Positions 57,565 to 60,000 of a DNA stretch of 60,000 bases are shown one piece after another. Source of the DNA: Branchiostoma floridae (Eukaryota > Chordata > Leptocardii > Amphioxiformes > Branchiostomatidae); the NCBI RefSeq assembly GCF_000003815.2, contig NC_049984.1, positions 12,645,186-12,705,185 of the forward strand. Direction: 5' to 3'. The position numbers and the translations under genes were made by a program. Every line of letters begins with the position of its first letter. Position 1 is the first letter of the stretch. The notes beneath the pieces are model-generated. The model made no database searches. It saw nothing but the letters and a program-made list of their open reading frames with translations, and was not told where the DNA came from.

Positions 57565-60000
57565 GTGGGTACAGGAAATGGTGCTCTAGTTGGTGCTCTT
57601 ACTCAAAATCCTGACAAACAGTCACTTTTTCACATCAGGCAACCACAGGATGTGTGCTCATATATTCATCCAACATAGCACAGTACTGTATAATAGCAGG
57701 AAAAGAGCTATATACTACAATGTTTGACCATCTCCCTGCTGCCTAATCCCATACCCAATACAAATCTGGTTCAAATGGATACCTTAGCATGCCGAAGGTT
57801 AAACTACTAATACACAAAAAGAACATCTACTGATCCTCATGATATACACATTTTTGTACTTCATTTTTGGTCAATCATTTTAAATTGATACATGCCATTG
57901 AATGACCATTAACATCTGCAGTACAACTGGAAGTGCAAGTGGTTAAGTGCCTTCACTTTTTCAAGGTAGATATTCTGTTTAAGATTCTCACAATGATGCA
58001 TAGTAACTTATGCGCATATTTGATTTCTCCTATAACAGTTGTGGTGGACAACTCCTTCCCCTTACATATTGCTTTAGTCGGTAGCCGGCACTTTATAGCC
58101 ACCTTTTGATTGAATGCAATAACTCAAGATTTCAGAGCGGCTTAATTGCCTCGACAAGAAGGAAATCACCCCGGACCAACATAATGCATATTTTTTACGT
58201 GCCCCTTTCCCTTCAGTTTTATCACTTCCTCCATCCGCTCTGCCCCGCTGGTGCACATAAACTTGCTGAGTGTGATCATCACAAGAAAATGCATGCCACG
58301 TTTATGGCACGCTGTTTTACTATTGGTCCACCATCTTTAAGTGCAAGGCAAGACAGTTATGTCACTTCACCGTTTTAACCTCTGCATTGTAAGCAGCGGG
58401 GGAATTATTGCATTCGGCTTAATGGAGTATCCTGTGGCTTGTAATGAAGCTACCTGCAAGACGTTGGCCATATAAATTCAGTGAACTTTGACATCGCGCC
58501 GGTAGGAAGGTATTGTGGAGCGCATGATGGCCCCTGTTAAAACTTATGAAGGCAATTCAAACATCTGGGGGTTGGACAGGTCTTTTGTTGTGGCTTCTAT
58601 GCAACTTAAAGAGGCTAACAAAGAGTTACTATGCCCCCCATTCACAGGTAATGTAATTCTCTCATATGCAACATGAAGTGCTAAACCTACAGTGTAACAA
58701 GCCTCTAGTTTGAACAAACTGTACCGGAATCTGGCTACATAAGTGCGTGTATGTGTAAATAAGTTGCAACACAGGAATAATATATATTTTCCATATTTTC
58801 TTATTCCTGTTTTATCAATAAATACTTTCCATTTGAACACCAGGACATCTACCTTTCTATTTGTCTTTAAGACCGTATGATATGATGTAAATCTGTTAAA
58901 GCATTTTTATTAGAATTTCCATCATAGCACACTGGACCATGAAATAAGTGTTCATGTTATATACCCAGGTTCAAATATCAATTAATTGCACACTGTCAGT
59001 TGAAACACAGAAACATGATTCATAAGACTTGGATTCTTGTACTGCTGTTTGAAGTGCTGTTTGAACTTTTTTTGTCCAATAGAATGTAATGAATTAAATA
59101 GAAGCAAAAGCAGCTGAAAGAACTTAACAGATATTTACCACATCTGTGAAAGTATTGACTGAACAGGTGACTATCACCTTTATATTGCAATGAAACATTG
59201 CAACACAAGTAAAAGCATTAAAAGTGTGCCATCAGACTTCCCTTTGACTTTTTGACTGCTTGTTATGCCCATTTTATGTATCTTGATACATGAAATACAC
59301 ATCTTAAGGCCATGGGTTGAACATATTCCATAGGTATTTCTCGCAGATCTTTATTGCTTTCGTTTTCTCCTTCGGGGAAAACCCATTTCATCACCACCAA
59401 TTGAATGTCAGATTCCTAAGCCTGATGTGTGTAGAAAAGTGGAAGTTATTTTGTTTGCAGGTTTAGTCGAATTGGTTCGCCCCTGGCCAGGGCCTGCCGC
59501 TGAGAGATAAGCAAATCCTCCGCTATTCTTTATCGTCCATGTGGTACGTTCCAACCATCCAACTGTGCGTAATGTCTTTCTGGAATAGAAAATGTTCAGA
59601 GGCACATGAATCAAATATGCAGGGTAAAAATGGGTCAGAGGTCCTGACAAAAGAGTCCAATTGATGTTTTCACGTTAATGTGTCTTCTGCTGCCTTCTAA
59701 GTCTTCTGATTTGATAATCATCAGCTCAGTAGTCATCCCAAAACAACTGGACAAGGGATTCAGATATCCATCTGAGAGAAAAGGTAATGGACTTAGTTTT
59801 AAGAGTAAACAAGAGCAATCACACTCAGATATCATGTCCAGAACACAAGATATCAAAACCAGACGTTCCACTACTGAAAACAGTAAGGAAGGCAGCTGCT
59901 AGGAAGCCCATTACCAAACTTGATCTTAGTCTTCACGACCACAACCAGATACATTGTACATGTATTTTTTAGGGGTCTGGAAGACTAAGATCATGTACGT
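57565..60000. other. Downstream intron of the EDC4-like gene; GC-richer islands and an R1 fragment
   Basis: If the exon is functional, this is its following intron. Blocks at about 58080-58520 and 59340-59680 are richer in CpG than their surroundings. The next EDC4 segment was searched for on the plus strand and not found. Near 59815-60000 there is an R1-related fragment in minus orientation. Confidence 0.4.
59815..60000 (-). repeat. R1-related fragment, minus orientation, at the window edge
   Basis: GTCCAGAACACAAGATATCA, AACCAGACGTTCC, AGGAAGCCCATTACC and the following text keep the reverse-complement order of the R1 core. It may continue past base 60000. Confidence 0.5.

Noticed and set aside
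1-60000. tRNA, rRNA or CRISPR features
   Set aside because: No tRNA B-box with a matching cloverleaf, no rRNA-like blocks, and no regularly spaced identical repeats with unique spacers were seen.

Overview
This is eukaryotic, animal-type DNA: intron-rich, about 40% GC, with spliced exons, long non-coding stretches, short inverted-repeat transposons and one 100-N assembly gap. The best guess for the source is a lancelet (Branchiostoma) or a similar invertebrate deuterostome. That guess rests on the LRR-Ig receptor, an EDC4-like exon and the style of the dispersed repeats; no single marker in the window proves it.

Region 1 (1-4935, minus strand) is the only well-supported gene. It encodes a type I membrane protein with a signal peptide, LRRNT, about 15 leucine-rich repeats, LRRCT, one Ig domain, a Ser/Thr stalk, a transmembrane helix and the start of a basic cytoplasmic tail. 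Four coding exons join with matching phases, and the tail runs off the left edge. A 5' UTR acceptor at 4935 implies a further upstream leader exon.

Region 2 (7788-16040, minus strand) holds a chain of exon-like segments that I do not recognise. The last three (12372-12691, 11738-11836, 7788-7975) join in phase and encode hydrophobic segments, a stop codon and AATAAA signals. Upstream segments at 15831-16040 and 13509-13575 also join in phase. This is an ab initio candidate for an undescribed membrane protein gene.

Region 3 (about 16-38 kb) is almost entirely non-coding. It carries transposon fragments, a CA-rich microsatellite, GC-richer islands and the assembly gap (33650-33749).

Region 4 (38-60 kb, plus strand) has scattered exon candidates and one short exon at 57486-57564 that closely resembles the segment of EDC4 (Ge-1, mRNA decapping scaffold) just after its WD40 domain. 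It also contains two roughly 0.9-kb copies of a transposon-like repeat, tandem duplications and a 52-bp minisatellite.

The repeats fall into four dispersed families, here called R1 to R4, several with recognisable inverted termini. No rRNA, tRNA, CRISPR array or prokaryotic operon structure was seen.
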